Shown here in pieces: positions 1-7,126 of a stretch of DNA of 20,760 nt. The notes beneath the pieces were generated by a model. The model had not been told where the DNA came from. It saw only the letters and a list, made by a program, of their open reading frames with translations, and ran no database searches. The DNA is from S012-113 sp965368405. GTDB taxonomy: Bacteria > Bacteroidota > Bacteroidia > Cytophagales > Cyclobacteriaceae. Position 1 is the stretch's first letter; every line of letters begins with the position of its first letter. Location of the stretch: contig CBDUMS010000068.1 of the NCBI GenBank assembly GCA_965368405.1, positions 1 to 20,760 on the forward strand. Reading direction: 5' to 3'. The position numbers and the translations under genes were made by a program.

Positions 1-920
1 TTAGCGGATTACAAAGACGCCTGACGCTGGAGAACCTTCTATTCCCCTTGAAAGTTATCTCCAGCTACCTGGCGTCATTAAAGATAATACGCAACTTCCA
101 ACCACAAGTTGTGGTAGGGTTTGGTGGTTACGCAAGCAGTCCTATCACTATGGCTGCTGCACGTAAAAATATCCCGATTTTACTGCAAGAACAAAATTCA
201 TATGCGGGTCTTGCAAATAAAACCGTAGCAAAGCGCGCATCAACCATCTGCGTTGCTTATGATCATATGAATAAGTTTTTTGAAGCGCATAAAATTGTAA
301 TAACGGGCAATCCTGTTCGCGATAAAATCCTTCAATCTACTGTAACCAAGTCAGAGGCTCAAGCCGCATTTTCATTGAATAATGAATACAAAACCTTACT
401 CATTCTAGGAGGTAGTCTAGGAGCGCGTACGATTAACGAGAGTATTATAGCGAAGGTCCAAGACTTACTTGAAGCCAAGATTAATGTGATCTGGCAAACT
501 GGCAGCCTGTATTATAATGAGATGCTTGAGCGACTCGACGGCCGTGCTGAGAGTACATTCCTGAAACCAGTTGAATTTATTGCTGAGATGGATAAAGCCT
601 ATGCGGCGGCCGATCTCGTGATATCCCGTGCCGGTGCACTTACGATCTCAGAATTGTGTATTGCAGCTAAACCTGTTGTATTCGTACCATCACCTAATGT
701 TGCCGAAGACCATCAGACTAAGAATGCTATGGCATTGGTAGAGAAAGATGCAGCAGAGTTCGTAAAAGATGGAGATGCAGTTGAGACACTAGTCGCGAAG
801 ACCTTATCGATGATGCAAGATAGCGATCGACTTGCCACACTTTCGAATAATATAGCAGCCTTGGCAAAACCACAGGCTACCGAAGATATTGCTAACAAAG
901 TACTGGAACTCGCGAAATGA
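1..920 (+). CDS. murG: UDP-GlcNAc:lipid I N-acetylglucosaminyltransferase MurG (5' partial)
   Basis: MurG transfers GlcNAc from UDP-GlcNAc to lipid I at the inner face of the cytoplasmic membrane, making lipid II. The frame is already open at base 3 and runs to the stop without a break, so the true start lies upstream; about 305 residues are visible of the usual ~360, and the missing part is the start of the N-terminal acceptor domain. Visible family motifs are GFGGYASSP (acceptor domain), the linker region TGNPVRDKI, and in the donor domain LGGSLGARTIN, the ISRAGALTISEL helix and the AEDHQTKNA stretch that contacts the UDP-sugar. A TTG at 48 is only an in-frame codon, not the start. The last bases overlap the murC start as ATGA, which suggests translational coupling. 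The identity is clear from these motifs and from the dcw context. Confidence 0.96.
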   Translation, partial: SGLQRRLTLENLLFPLKVISSYLASLKIIRNFQPQVVVGFGGYASSPITMAAARKNIPILLQEQNSYAGLANKTVAKRASTICVAYDHMNKFFEAHKIVITGNPVRDKILQSTVTKSEAQAAFSLNNEYKTLLILGGSLGARTINESIIAKVQDLLEAKINVIWQTGSLYYNEMLERLDGRAESTFLKPVEFIAEMDKAYAAADLVISRAGALTISELCIAAKPVVFVPSPNVAEDHQTKNAMALVEKDAAEFVKDGDAVETLVAKTLSMMQDSDRLATLSNNIAALAKPQATEDIANKVLELAK

Positions 921-2287
921 TAGGTTTTACAAAAAATAGGATCTTTTTTATTGGTATCGGCGGGATAGGTATGAGTGCCTTGGCAAGATGGTTTAACGCG
1001 CATCAGTTTACCGTAGTTGGCTACGATAAGACCTCAACGGTACTCACTAAAACGCTGGAGAGCGAAGGAATAAGTATTCACTATGATGATCAGATTGCGG
1101 AAATACCCGCAAACTTCGATGTAGCGTCTACTTTGGTGGTTTACACACCAGCGGTACCTAAAAACCATAGCCAATTAACCTACTTCCTGGAGCGTGGATT
1201 CGAAATTAAAAAGCGGGCTGAGGTACTGGGCATAATAAGTTCATCATTTTATTCTATAGGAATAGCAGGCACTCACGGGAAAACGACTACATCGACCATG
1301 CTTGCTCATATCTTGCATCATGCAGGACTAGACACCACGGCTTTTCTAGGAGGTATCTCTGCAAATTTCGAGTCTAATCTGCTTCTTGGCAAAACGGAAA
1401 AAGCTGTGGCGGTGATCGAAGCTGATGAATACGATAGGTCCTTCTTGCAACTGACCCCCGATATTGAAGTTATTACTTCCACCGACCCAGATCATCTTGA
1501 CATATATGGTGATGAGGCGGGTATGCTCGAATCGTATAAAGCCTATACAGATTGCCTAAAGGAAAACGGGAAGCGTTACATTGCCGTTAAGGCGCAGCAG
1601 AAACTTGCTGTGAGGGAGGCCATTACCTATGGAAACGGTGGAGCGATCCAAGCGAAGAATCTTAGAATCGAAGGAAATCGATTCTATATCGATTATTCTC
1701 ACGCGGCTCAACGAATCAATAATATTCAGCTTAATCTTCCTGGCGATCACAATACAGAAAATGCCCTTGTAGCCATTGCCGTTGCATTATCGCTAGGTAT
1801 AAGTGACGATGCTATTAAGGCTGCAATGATCGATTTTAAAGGCATTAAACGACGCTTTGAGTACATTATCGATGAGGTGAACCTTAAATTTATTGATGAT
1901 TACGCTCATCATCCAGAAGAGGTTGCTGCATTTGTAAAAACACTACGCAAGCTCTATCCAGAAAAGTATATTGAGGTGATTTTCCAACCTCATCTCTTTT
2001 CAAGAACACAGGATTTTGCTGCTCAGTTTGCCGCTAGTTTAAGTCTCGCCGATAGTGTGATTCTAATGGACATCTATCCGGCCCGCGAAGAGCCTATTCC
2101 GGGAGTGACTTCGAACCTGATTTATGATCTGGTTACAGCGGAAAAGAAGCAACTGTTAAGCAGAGAAGAGATCTGTGAGACGGTGGCGGATAACAGGCCA
2201 GAGGTTTTAGCAACAGTTGGCGCAGGAAATATCGATACGCTTGTTCCTGAATTAAAAGAAAGTTTAACAAAAACATTGGTAGCATGA
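917..2287 (+). CDS. murC: UDP-N-acetylmuramate--L-alanine ligase MurC
   Basis: Cytosolic ATP-dependent Mur ligase that adds L-alanine to UDP-MurNAc, the first step of the peptidoglycan stem peptide. The 456 residues are the usual length. The N-terminal UDP-binding Rossmann domain shows FIGIGGIGMSALA (11-23). The central ATPase domain has the P-loop GTHGKTTT (118-125) and the metal/substrate segment EADEYDRSF (168-176). NLPGDHNTENALVA (273-286) marks the end of the central domain, and DDYAHHPEEV (327-336) is the MurC signature in the C-terminal domain. The ATG overlaps the murG stop by four bases, and the stop overlaps the ftsQ ATG in the same way, so the three genes are probably translated as a coupled series. 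No ddl lies before ftsQ, unlike in E. coli. Confidence 0.98.
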   Translation: MIGFTKNRIFFIGIGGIGMSALARWFNAHQFTVVGYDKTSTVLTKTLESEGISIHYDDQIAEIPANFDVASTLVVYTPAVPKNHSQLTYFLERGFEIKKRAEVLGIISSSFYSIGIAGTHGKTTTSTMLAHILHHAGLDTTAFLGGISANFESNLLLGKTEKAVAVIEADEYDRSFLQLTPDIEVITSTDPDHLDIYGDEAGMLESYKAYTDCLKENGKRYIAVKAQQKLAVREAITYGNGGAIQAKNLRIEGNRFYIDYSHAAQRINNIQLNLPGDHNTENALVAIAVALSLGISDDAIKAAMIDFKGIKRRFEYIIDEVNLKFIDDYAHHPEEVAAFVKTLRKLYPEKYIEVIFQPHLFSRTQDFAAQFAASLSLADSVILMDIYPAREEPIPGVTSNLIYDLVTAEKKQLLSREEICETVADNRPEVLATVGAGNIDTLVPELKESLTKTLVA

Positions 2288-3036
2288 AAATCTGGACTAT
2301 TGTATTAACAACAATTGGAATAGCCTCGGCAATGTTACTCATAGGCTTTGCTGATAAGGACGATAGCAGAGCAGTTTGTAATAACGTTATCATCAGTATT
2401 GATAATCAGCTTGATAATCATTTTGTGGATAATAATGATGTGCGGAGCATGATTACGAATGGCAATACGGAAATATTGGAAGGCACTTCCTTCGGTGATC
2501 TAAAGGTTCGGACCCTCGAAAATAGATTACTTGCTAACCGCTATGTTGAAACAGCTGAAATTTTCAGAGATCTAAAAGGCAACCTCCTGGTGAATGTTGC
2601 GCTCAGGCGGCCGCAAGCAAGAGTCGTTCAAGCGAATGGCCCCGATGCTTATATTTCTGAAGACGGTACGATATTGCCCGTATCAGATAAATTTTCATCA
2701 CGTGTTTTACTCATAAGTGGTGCCGTTTCACAAGAACTAGCAACATCCGAAAATGTCGTATCCAGTGGCTATGACAAAATCTTCGAACTCATTAAGTTTA
2801 TTAATGCCAATGAATTTTGGCGTGCTCAAATAGCTCAGGTAGAGGTAATTAAAGAGGATGAGATAAAACTACATCCTCAGGTAACCAAGCAATACATAGA
2901 ATTTGGCGACCTAAATAATATCGAAGATAAATTTGAACGACTAGGTGTTTTTTACAGCCAAATATTGCCTGCCAAAGGCTGGAATAGCTATAGCCGTGTA
3001 AATGTGAAGTATAAAAATCAAATTATTTGTGAATAA
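2284..3036 (+). CDS. ftsQ: cell division protein FtsQ/DivIB
   Basis: Bitopic inner-membrane divisome protein that links early Z-ring components to septal peptidoglycan synthesis. It has a very short cytoplasmic tail, one membrane segment at about residues 3-22, a POTRA-like region at about 35-108 (ending in the LLVNVALRRPQARV segment typical of the family) and a C-terminal beta domain ending VKYKNQIICE. At 250 residues it is a normal short Bacteroidota FtsQ. FtsQ diverges strongly in sequence, so the call rests on topology, the POTRA end motif and its position between murC and ftsA. Translation begins inside the murC stop codon (ATGA). It is 19 bases from ftsA. Confidence 0.93.
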   Translation: MKIWTIVLTTIGIASAMLLIGFADKDDSRAVCNNVIISIDNQLDNHFVDNNDVRSMITNGNTEILEGTSFGDLKVRTLENRLLANRYVETAEIFRDLKGNLLVNVALRRPQARVVQANGPDAYISEDGTILPVSDKFSSRVLLISGAVSQELATSENVVSSGYDKIFELIKFINANEFWRAQIAQVEVIKEDEIKLHPQVTKQYIEFGDLNNIEDKFERLGVFYSQILPAKGWNSYSRVNVKYKNQIICE

Positions 3037-3055
3037 TCCCCCAAACTAACAAATT

Positions 3056-4345
3056 ATGGAAACTGATAAAATAGTAGTAGGACTCGACATTGGCACAACG
3101 AAGATTTGTGCCGTAGTAGGACGTAAAAATGAATATGGTAAGCTCGAAATTCTAGGCATGGGCAAAGCCGATTCCGACGGCGTAATTCGTGGTATTGTAA
3201 CCAATATCGATAAAACGATTAGTGCAATCGGACGCGCTGTGGAAGATGCGAGTGAGCAGTCTGGCATAGATGTAGGAATAGTAAATGTGGGTATCGCAGG
3301 TCAGCATATTCGCAGTAGCATCCATCATAATGGCATTACCCGTAAATCGCAGGAAGATGAAATTACGGTTGAGGATATCGCCCAGCTGACCAGTGAAATG
3401 TATCGTATTGTAATCCCACCTGGGAGCGATATAATCCATGTTATGCCCCAAGACTACACGGTAGATTACGAAGCAGGAATTAAAGATCCTGTTGGAATGT
3501 CTGGCGTACGACTGGAAGCCGATTTTCATGTGATCACGGCACAAACCAATGCGATAAACAACATCAATAAGTGCGTAAAAAGATCGGATCTTGCCATTGA
3601 CAACCTCATTCTAGAACCATTGGCTTCAAGCCTTTCCGTACTAAGCGATGAGGAGAAAGAAGCCGGCGTTTGTCTTGTAGACATAGGCGGTGGTACTACC
3701 GACGTTGCAATTTTTCACGAAAACATTATCAGACATACAGCAGTAATACCATTTGGGGGTAATATCATAACGTCTGATATAAAGCAAGGATGCATGGTAA
3801 TGAGTTATCAGGCAGAATCCTTAAAAACTAAATTTGGTAAAGCTATTACAGAGGAAGCGAGTCCTAATGAAATAGTTTCTATCCCTGGCCTAAGGAATAG
3901 ACCACCTAAGGAAATATCAGTTAAAAACTTATCGAGCATTATTGAAGCTCGTATGGAGGAGATCGTGGAGTTGGTTCACGCCGAAGTGATCAATAGTGGT
4001 TATGAAGGAAAACTTGCCGGTGGTATAGTACTTACGGGTGGGGGAGCCCAGCTTAATTCAATTCAGCAGCTCGTTGAGTACATGACGGGTATGGATGTGC
4101 GTATCGGATACCCGAATGAACATCTGGGCAAAAGCTCATCTGAATTGAAATCGCCCATGTATGCTACGGCTATCGGGTTGGTTTTATCTGGATTTATGTC
4201 ATTAGATGACCGCCAGAACCGATACAATGAATCAAGACCTGAAGAGAAGGCCAGAAAAATGGAATTTGGCAACCTTTTCGGTAAAATAATGGAAAAAACA
4301 AAGAGTCTTTTAGTCGACGATATCGAAGGCAAAGACAGTTATTAA
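3056..4345 (+). CDS. ftsA: cell division protein FtsA
   Basis: Actin-like ATPase that anchors FtsZ to the membrane and recruits later divisome proteins. The phosphate-1 motif VGLDIGTTKICAVVG (8-22), the phosphate-2 motif VDIGGGTTDVAIF (208-220) and the adenosine loop GGIVLTGGGAQL (322-333) are all present. The segment between phosphate 1 and 2 (about 84-163) corresponds to the FtsA-specific 1C domain. The C-terminus, FGNLFGKIMEKTKSLL (404-419), is amphipathic and fits the membrane-targeting helix. The 429 residues match the family. Only 31 bases, without a hairpin, separate it from ftsZ, so the two are probably co-transcribed. Confidence 0.97.
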   Translation: METDKIVVGLDIGTTKICAVVGRKNEYGKLEILGMGKADSDGVIRGIVTNIDKTISAIGRAVEDASEQSGIDVGIVNVGIAGQHIRSSIHHNGITRKSQEDEITVEDIAQLTSEMYRIVIPPGSDIIHVMPQDYTVDYEAGIKDPVGMSGVRLEADFHVITAQTNAINNINKCVKRSDLAIDNLILEPLASSLSVLSDEEKEAGVCLVDIGGGTTDVAIFHENIIRHTAVIPFGGNIITSDIKQGCMVMSYQAESLKTKFGKAITEEASPNEIVSIPGLRNRPPKEISVKNLSSIIEARMEEIVELVHAEVINSGYEGKLAGGIVLTGGGAQLNSIQQLVEYMTGMDVRIGYPNEHLGKSSSELKSPMYATAIGLVLSGFMSLDDRQNRYNESRPEEKARKMEFGNLFGKIMEKTKSLLVDDIEGKDSY

Positions 4346-4376
4346 TCAAATAAGTATTCACCAAAATTTATATACA

Positions 4377-5909
4377 ATGTCTGACACGTATAGTTTCGAA
4401 TTACCCAAGCACCATAAGTCTATTATAAAGGTGATTGGTGTCGGTGGTGGTGGTAGTAATGCCATCAACCATATGTTTAACCTTGGAATCAAGGATGTAG
4501 AGTTTGTCTCTTGTAATACAGATGCACAAGCTTTAAAAGGCAGCCCTGTTCCTCATAAACTGCAAATCGGTATTAATATTACCGAAGGTTTAGGAGCAGG
4601 AGCTAACCCAACCGTTGGTAAAGAAGCCGCGGTAGAGAGCAAAGATGATATTAGAGAGTTGCTGAGCGACGACACCAAAATGGTGTTTATTACCGCCGGA
4701 ATGGGAGGGGGTACCGGAACGGGTGCAGCTCCTGTTATTGCCAAGATTGCGAAAGAAATGGATATCCTCACTGTGGGGATCGTAACCGTTCCTTTTGGTT
4801 TCGAGGGCAAGAAGAAAATGGAATTAGCGCAGAAGGGCGTTGATGAATTACGCGAAAACTGTGATACAGTGCTCGTTATTCTTAACGATAAACTTCGTGA
4901 GATCTATGGTAATTTGCCGATCAGTGACGCTTTTGCTAAGGCCGACAACGTGCTAACCACCGCTGCTAAAGGTATAGCAGAGATTATTACGGTTCCTGGC
5001 TACGTAAATGTCGATTTCCAGGATGTTAAAACGGTAATGTCGAGTGCCGGCGCTGCCGTAATGGGATCAGCAACTATGGAAGGCGAAGGTAGAGCTAGAC
5101 GAGCTGCAGAAGCGGCACTAGTTTCTCCATTGCTGAATAACCGTGAGGTCCATGGAGCGAAGAAGATCTTACTCTCCATTATTTCTGGTGAGCAAGCCGA
5201 ATTGCAAATGGATGAATTAACGGATATCACGGAATACATCCAGGAAATGGCTGGTGATGAGGCCGATGTGATCTTTGGTCACGGTGTAGACCCTGATTTA
5301 GGAAATAATATTCGCGTTACCCTTATTGCTACAGGATTCGAAAGCGCCGATGATCCAGGTAGGTTGATTAATGAGCCTAGAGAAGAAACAAGAAGAATGT
5401 CTTTGGATGAACCGACTCAACCTGAGGTTCCCGATTACATTCCTAGCACCGACTACTCATCAATGGAACCGGTTTTAAAGGAGAGTGATCCTGAACCTAA
5501 CCCTAGCCCTTTATCGGAAGATGAATTATTATTTGAAAAGGGGTATATGTTCGAACAGCCTACGCCAAGCGCCTCCGATGAAGAGTTATTCTTCGAAGAC
5601 GCCAACAGTGGAGAAGAATCTAATGAGGAGTTAGAAGAGTACGGACTTATGACGCCAAGCCTTCAATCGAAGAAGGAAAAGCTCGAAATGAAGCGAAAAG
5701 AACGTTTGAGTAAACTTCAAAGTACAGAGTCAAGAGGTATGCAAATGGAGGATATTAAGAACAAGCTAGACGAGCCTGCTTACACCAGGAAGAAAGTTAA
5801 ATTCGACGATGTACCCCATTCTTCAGACTCTAACCTATCACGGTTAAGCTTGAATGACGATAACAAGATCTTGGGAAATAATAAATATCTCCATGATAAT
5901 GTAGACTAA
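4377..5909 (+). CDS. ftsZ: cell division GTPase FtsZ with long C-terminal linker
   Basis: Tubulin-like GTPase that forms the cytokinetic ring. The GTPase core holds GVGGGGSNAINHM (21-33), the tubulin signature GGGTGTG (110-116), and the T7 loop NVDFQDVKT (211-219), whose D213 and D216 correspond to the residues that activate hydrolysis in the neighbouring subunit. After about residue 325 comes a ~175-residue linker, first acidic, then lysine-rich (SKKEKLEMKRKERLSKLQ, 431-448), then a short tail ending LHDNVD. The total of 510 residues is far longer than the 383 of E. coli FtsZ; the extra length is in the linker. I recall LHDNVD as a common ending in Bacteroidota FtsZ, where it would be the FtsA-binding tail. 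The linker contains SEDELLFE (380-387) and SDEELFFE (400-407), spaced 20 residues apart. It is the last gene of the dcw run; a strong terminator follows. Confidence 0.98.
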   Translation: MSDTYSFELPKHHKSIIKVIGVGGGGSNAINHMFNLGIKDVEFVSCNTDAQALKGSPVPHKLQIGINITEGLGAGANPTVGKEAAVESKDDIRELLSDDTKMVFITAGMGGGTGTGAAPVIAKIAKEMDILTVGIVTVPFGFEGKKKMELAQKGVDELRENCDTVLVILNDKLREIYGNLPISDAFAKADNVLTTAAKGIAEIITVPGYVNVDFQDVKTVMSSAGAAVMGSATMEGEGRARRAAEAALVSPLLNNREVHGAKKILLSIISGEQAELQMDELTDITEYIQEMAGDEADVIFGHGVDPDLGNNIRVTLIATGFESADDPGRLINEPREETRRMSLDEPTQPEVPDYIPSTDYSSMEPVLKESDPEPNPSPLSEDELLFEKGYMFEQPTPSASDEELFFEDANSGEESNEELEEYGLMTPSLQSKKEKLEMKRKERLSKLQSTESRGMQMEDIKNKLDEPAYTRKKVKFDDVPHSSDSNLSRLSLNDDNKILGNNKYLHDNVD

Positions 5910-5917
5910 TTAACTAC

Positions 5918-6028
5918 CGCTGCCGCACGATCCTCCCGTGCCAGCGAATTGGTGAAGACTTTTGTCCGAGAAGCGTATAAACGATACAATTCTCGTTCAA
6001 CTCGGGGGATTGGGTTTTGTACCCAATT
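5918..6028 (+). ncRNA. candidate structured 3'UTR / RNA element after ftsZ
   Basis: Three stem-loops stand in a row before the terminator hairpin. Hairpin 1: CGCTG-CC-GCACG (5918-5929) pairs with CGTGC-CAGCG (5937-5946), 10 bp with a two-base bulge. Hairpin 2: CGAGAA (5967-5972) with TTCTCG (5990-5995), plus GTAT/ATAC inside across a 2x2 internal loop. Hairpin 3: ATTGGGT (6009-6015) with ACCCAAT (6021-6027). Alternative pairings also exist: AATTGG (5947-5952) with CCAATT (6023-6028), and CCGAG (5966-5970) with CTCGG (6001-6005); these would break hairpins 2 and 3. No known RNA family was recognised: no tRNA cloverleaf, SRP, tmRNA or RNase P core. It could be a 3'UTR-derived small RNA, a stabilising 3' end or a remnant of a palindromic element. 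The pairings are seen in the sequence; any function is inference. Confidence 0.4.
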
Positions 6029-6030
6029 GT

Positions 6031-6084
6031 GTATTGCCCTTGCACCGGATAGTCAGACATTCGGATGCGGGGCAATACTTTTTT
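6031..6084 (+). terminator. intrinsic terminator of the ftsZ transcript
   Basis: GTATTGCCC (6031-6039) pairs perfectly with GGGCAATAC (6070-6078). Inside, GCA/TGC and CCG/CGG continue the stem with single-base bulges, giving about 16 pairs. Six T follow directly (6079-6084). The T-run overlaps the stop codon of the convergent HIT gene (complement of 6083-6085). On the minus strand the hairpin is not followed by a T-run, so it should terminate only rightward transcription. Confidence 0.85.
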
Positions 6085-6478
6085 ACAGGAAGTTCTTGTT
6101 TATTCGAGCCGCCATGTCGGAAAGTTCGTCGCTCGAAGGATGTAATTTTGGCCTGCTAAAATTCATATCATCCATTACATTTATTGGTATTAGATGAATA
6201 TGAGCGTGTGGTACTTCTAGCCCCATTACTGCAACTCCAATCCGATTACAATCTACTGTTTGCTCAATCGCCTTTGCAACTCTTTTGGCAAAAAGGTTGA
6301 TGGCAGTGGTTTCCTCATCGGAAAGGTCGTAGATATAATCTTCTTCTCGTTTAGGAATTACGAGGGTATGGCCCATTACCAAAGGATTAATATCCAGAAA
6401 GGCCAGATGATCTTCATCTTCAGCAACAATATTCGCAGGAATTTCGCGGTTTACAATCCGGGTAAAAATCGAGGACAT
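6083..6478 (-). CDS. HIT family nucleotide hydrolase/phosphoramidase
   Basis: Small cytosolic protein of the histidine triad superfamily, whose members hydrolyse AMP-linked phosphoramidates or dinucleoside polyphosphates. The triad is PHAHIHLIP (90-98), His91, His93 and His95, with His93 expected to form the nucleotide intermediate. The N-terminal SIFTRIVNREIPANIVAED is the classic HINT-type opening (CIFCKI in many homologues), here with Thr in place of a zinc-ligand cysteine. At 131 residues it is standard length. It starts three bases after the greA stop, so it is read from the same message as greA. The exact substrate cannot be told from sequence. Confidence 0.93.
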   Translation of the reverse strand: MSSIFTRIVNREIPANIVAEDEDHLAFLDINPLVMGHTLVIPKREEDYIYDLSDEETTAINLFAKRVAKAIEQTVDCNRIGVAVMGLEVPHAHIHLIPINVMDDMNFSRPKLHPSSDELSDMAARINKNFL

Positions 6479-6481
6479 GTC

Positions 6482-6955
6482 TTATAGGCTTATATCTAAT
6501 ATTTCGAAGGTCATTTTACCTCCAGGTGTTTCAATTTCTGCCTTATCGCCTTTTACCTTTCCTAAAAGACCGCTACCTATTGGCGACTTCACGGAAATCT
6601 TGGCAGCTTTAAGGTCGGCTTCTTCCTCTGCAACTAACGTATAAGTCATGGTAGCGCCTAGTTTAAGGTTTTTAATTTTCACCTTAGAAAGAATCGAAAC
6701 CTTGCTGGTGTCTATAGCAGACTCATCAATAATTCGTGCATTGCCAACGATGCCTTCAAGCTTGGCAATTTTGGCCTCCATATGACCTTGGGCATCTTTT
6801 GCCGCATCATATTCAGCATTTTCACTTAAATCACCTTTATCACGAGCTTCAGCGATTTGCTTTGCCATATCCGCCCTTCCTTTGGTCTTAAGCTCATTTA
6901 ATTCAGCTTTAATTTTATTCAGACCTTCTTCTGTGTAATATGATATCTCACTCAT
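6482..6955 (-). CDS. greA: transcription elongation factor GreA
   Basis: GreA enters the secondary channel of RNA polymerase and stimulates cleavage of backtracked RNA. With the ATG at 6955 the protein is 157 residues and begins MSEISYYTEEGLNKIKAEL, the family N-terminus; an 11-residue upstream extension has no homology look and is rejected. The N-terminal coiled coil carries the tip GDLSENAEY (41-49) with acidic residues Asp42 and Glu45 that position the catalytic magnesium. The C-terminal FKBP-like domain (about 80-157) contains SPIGSGLLGKVKGD (124-137). The gene has its own promoter and a terminator-like hairpin in its leader, and is followed closely by the HIT gene. Confidence 0.97.
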   Translation of the reverse strand: MSEISYYTEEGLNKIKAELNELKTKGRADMAKQIAEARDKGDLSENAEYDAAKDAQGHMEAKIAKLEGIVGNARIIDESAIDTSKVSILSKVKIKNLKLGATMTYTLVAEEEADLKAAKISVKSPIGSGLLGKVKGDKAEIETPGGKMTFEILDISL

Positions 6956-6960
6956 AGCGT

Positions 6961-7001
6961 TAAAAAACAAAATAACGGCCTCGTTCAAAGAAACCGTTAT
7001 T
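6961..7001 (-). terminator. terminator-like hairpin in the greA leader (possible attenuator)
   Basis: On the minus strand AATAACGG (7001-6994) pairs with CCGTTATT (6978-6971) around a 15-base loop and is followed by TTGTTTTTT, ending about 6 bases before the greA ATG. It lies downstream of the putative greA promoter, so it could end greA transcription early. Alternatively it is the end of the message coming from the upstream pentapeptide gene. Confidence 0.55.
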
Positions 7002-7079
7002 AAGCAACTTGGTTATATAATTACTTTATTTGATTTTGGGTAATATTTCTTTTGTTTGTAAGCATAATATTGTTCACTG

Positions 7080-7109
7080 CAAAAATAAGCTATTTGCCAG
7101 TATTTCAAA
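7080..7109 (-). promoter_or_regulatory. putative greA promoter (Bacteroidota -33/-7 type)
   Basis: Read on the minus strand, TTTG (7109-7106), an 18-base spacer and TATTTTTG (7087-7080) match the Bacteroidota TTTG / TAnnTTTG promoter. The expected start near 7075 gives a leader of about 120 bases before greA. It sits wholly in the 171-base gap after the pentapeptide gene. Confidence 0.55.
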
Positions 7110-7126
7110 CAGAATCTTAGATTTTG

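Noticed and set aside
3152..3544. 130-residue antisense frame inside ftsA.
   Set aside because: It lies opposite strongly conserved ftsA codons, has no domain and no promoter; it is a coding shadow. The same applies to antisense frames in accC, fabH and the dehydrogenase gene.
5910..6030. Possible tRNA or decayed endonuclease gene fragment after ftsZ (a GTTCAA-like loop and short readable frames on the minus strand).
   Set aside because: No acceptor stem or anticodon arm fits, and the minus-strand frames are broken by stops and match no family I can name.
5949..6197. Two short plus-strand open frames (5949-6197 and 5962-6159) after ftsZ.
   Set aside because: They run through the hairpin region and the terminator and into the antisense of the HIT gene; the translations have no recognisable domain.
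6956..6988. N-terminal extension of greA.
   Set aside because: It overlaps the leader hairpin, and the standard GreA N-terminus begins at 6955.
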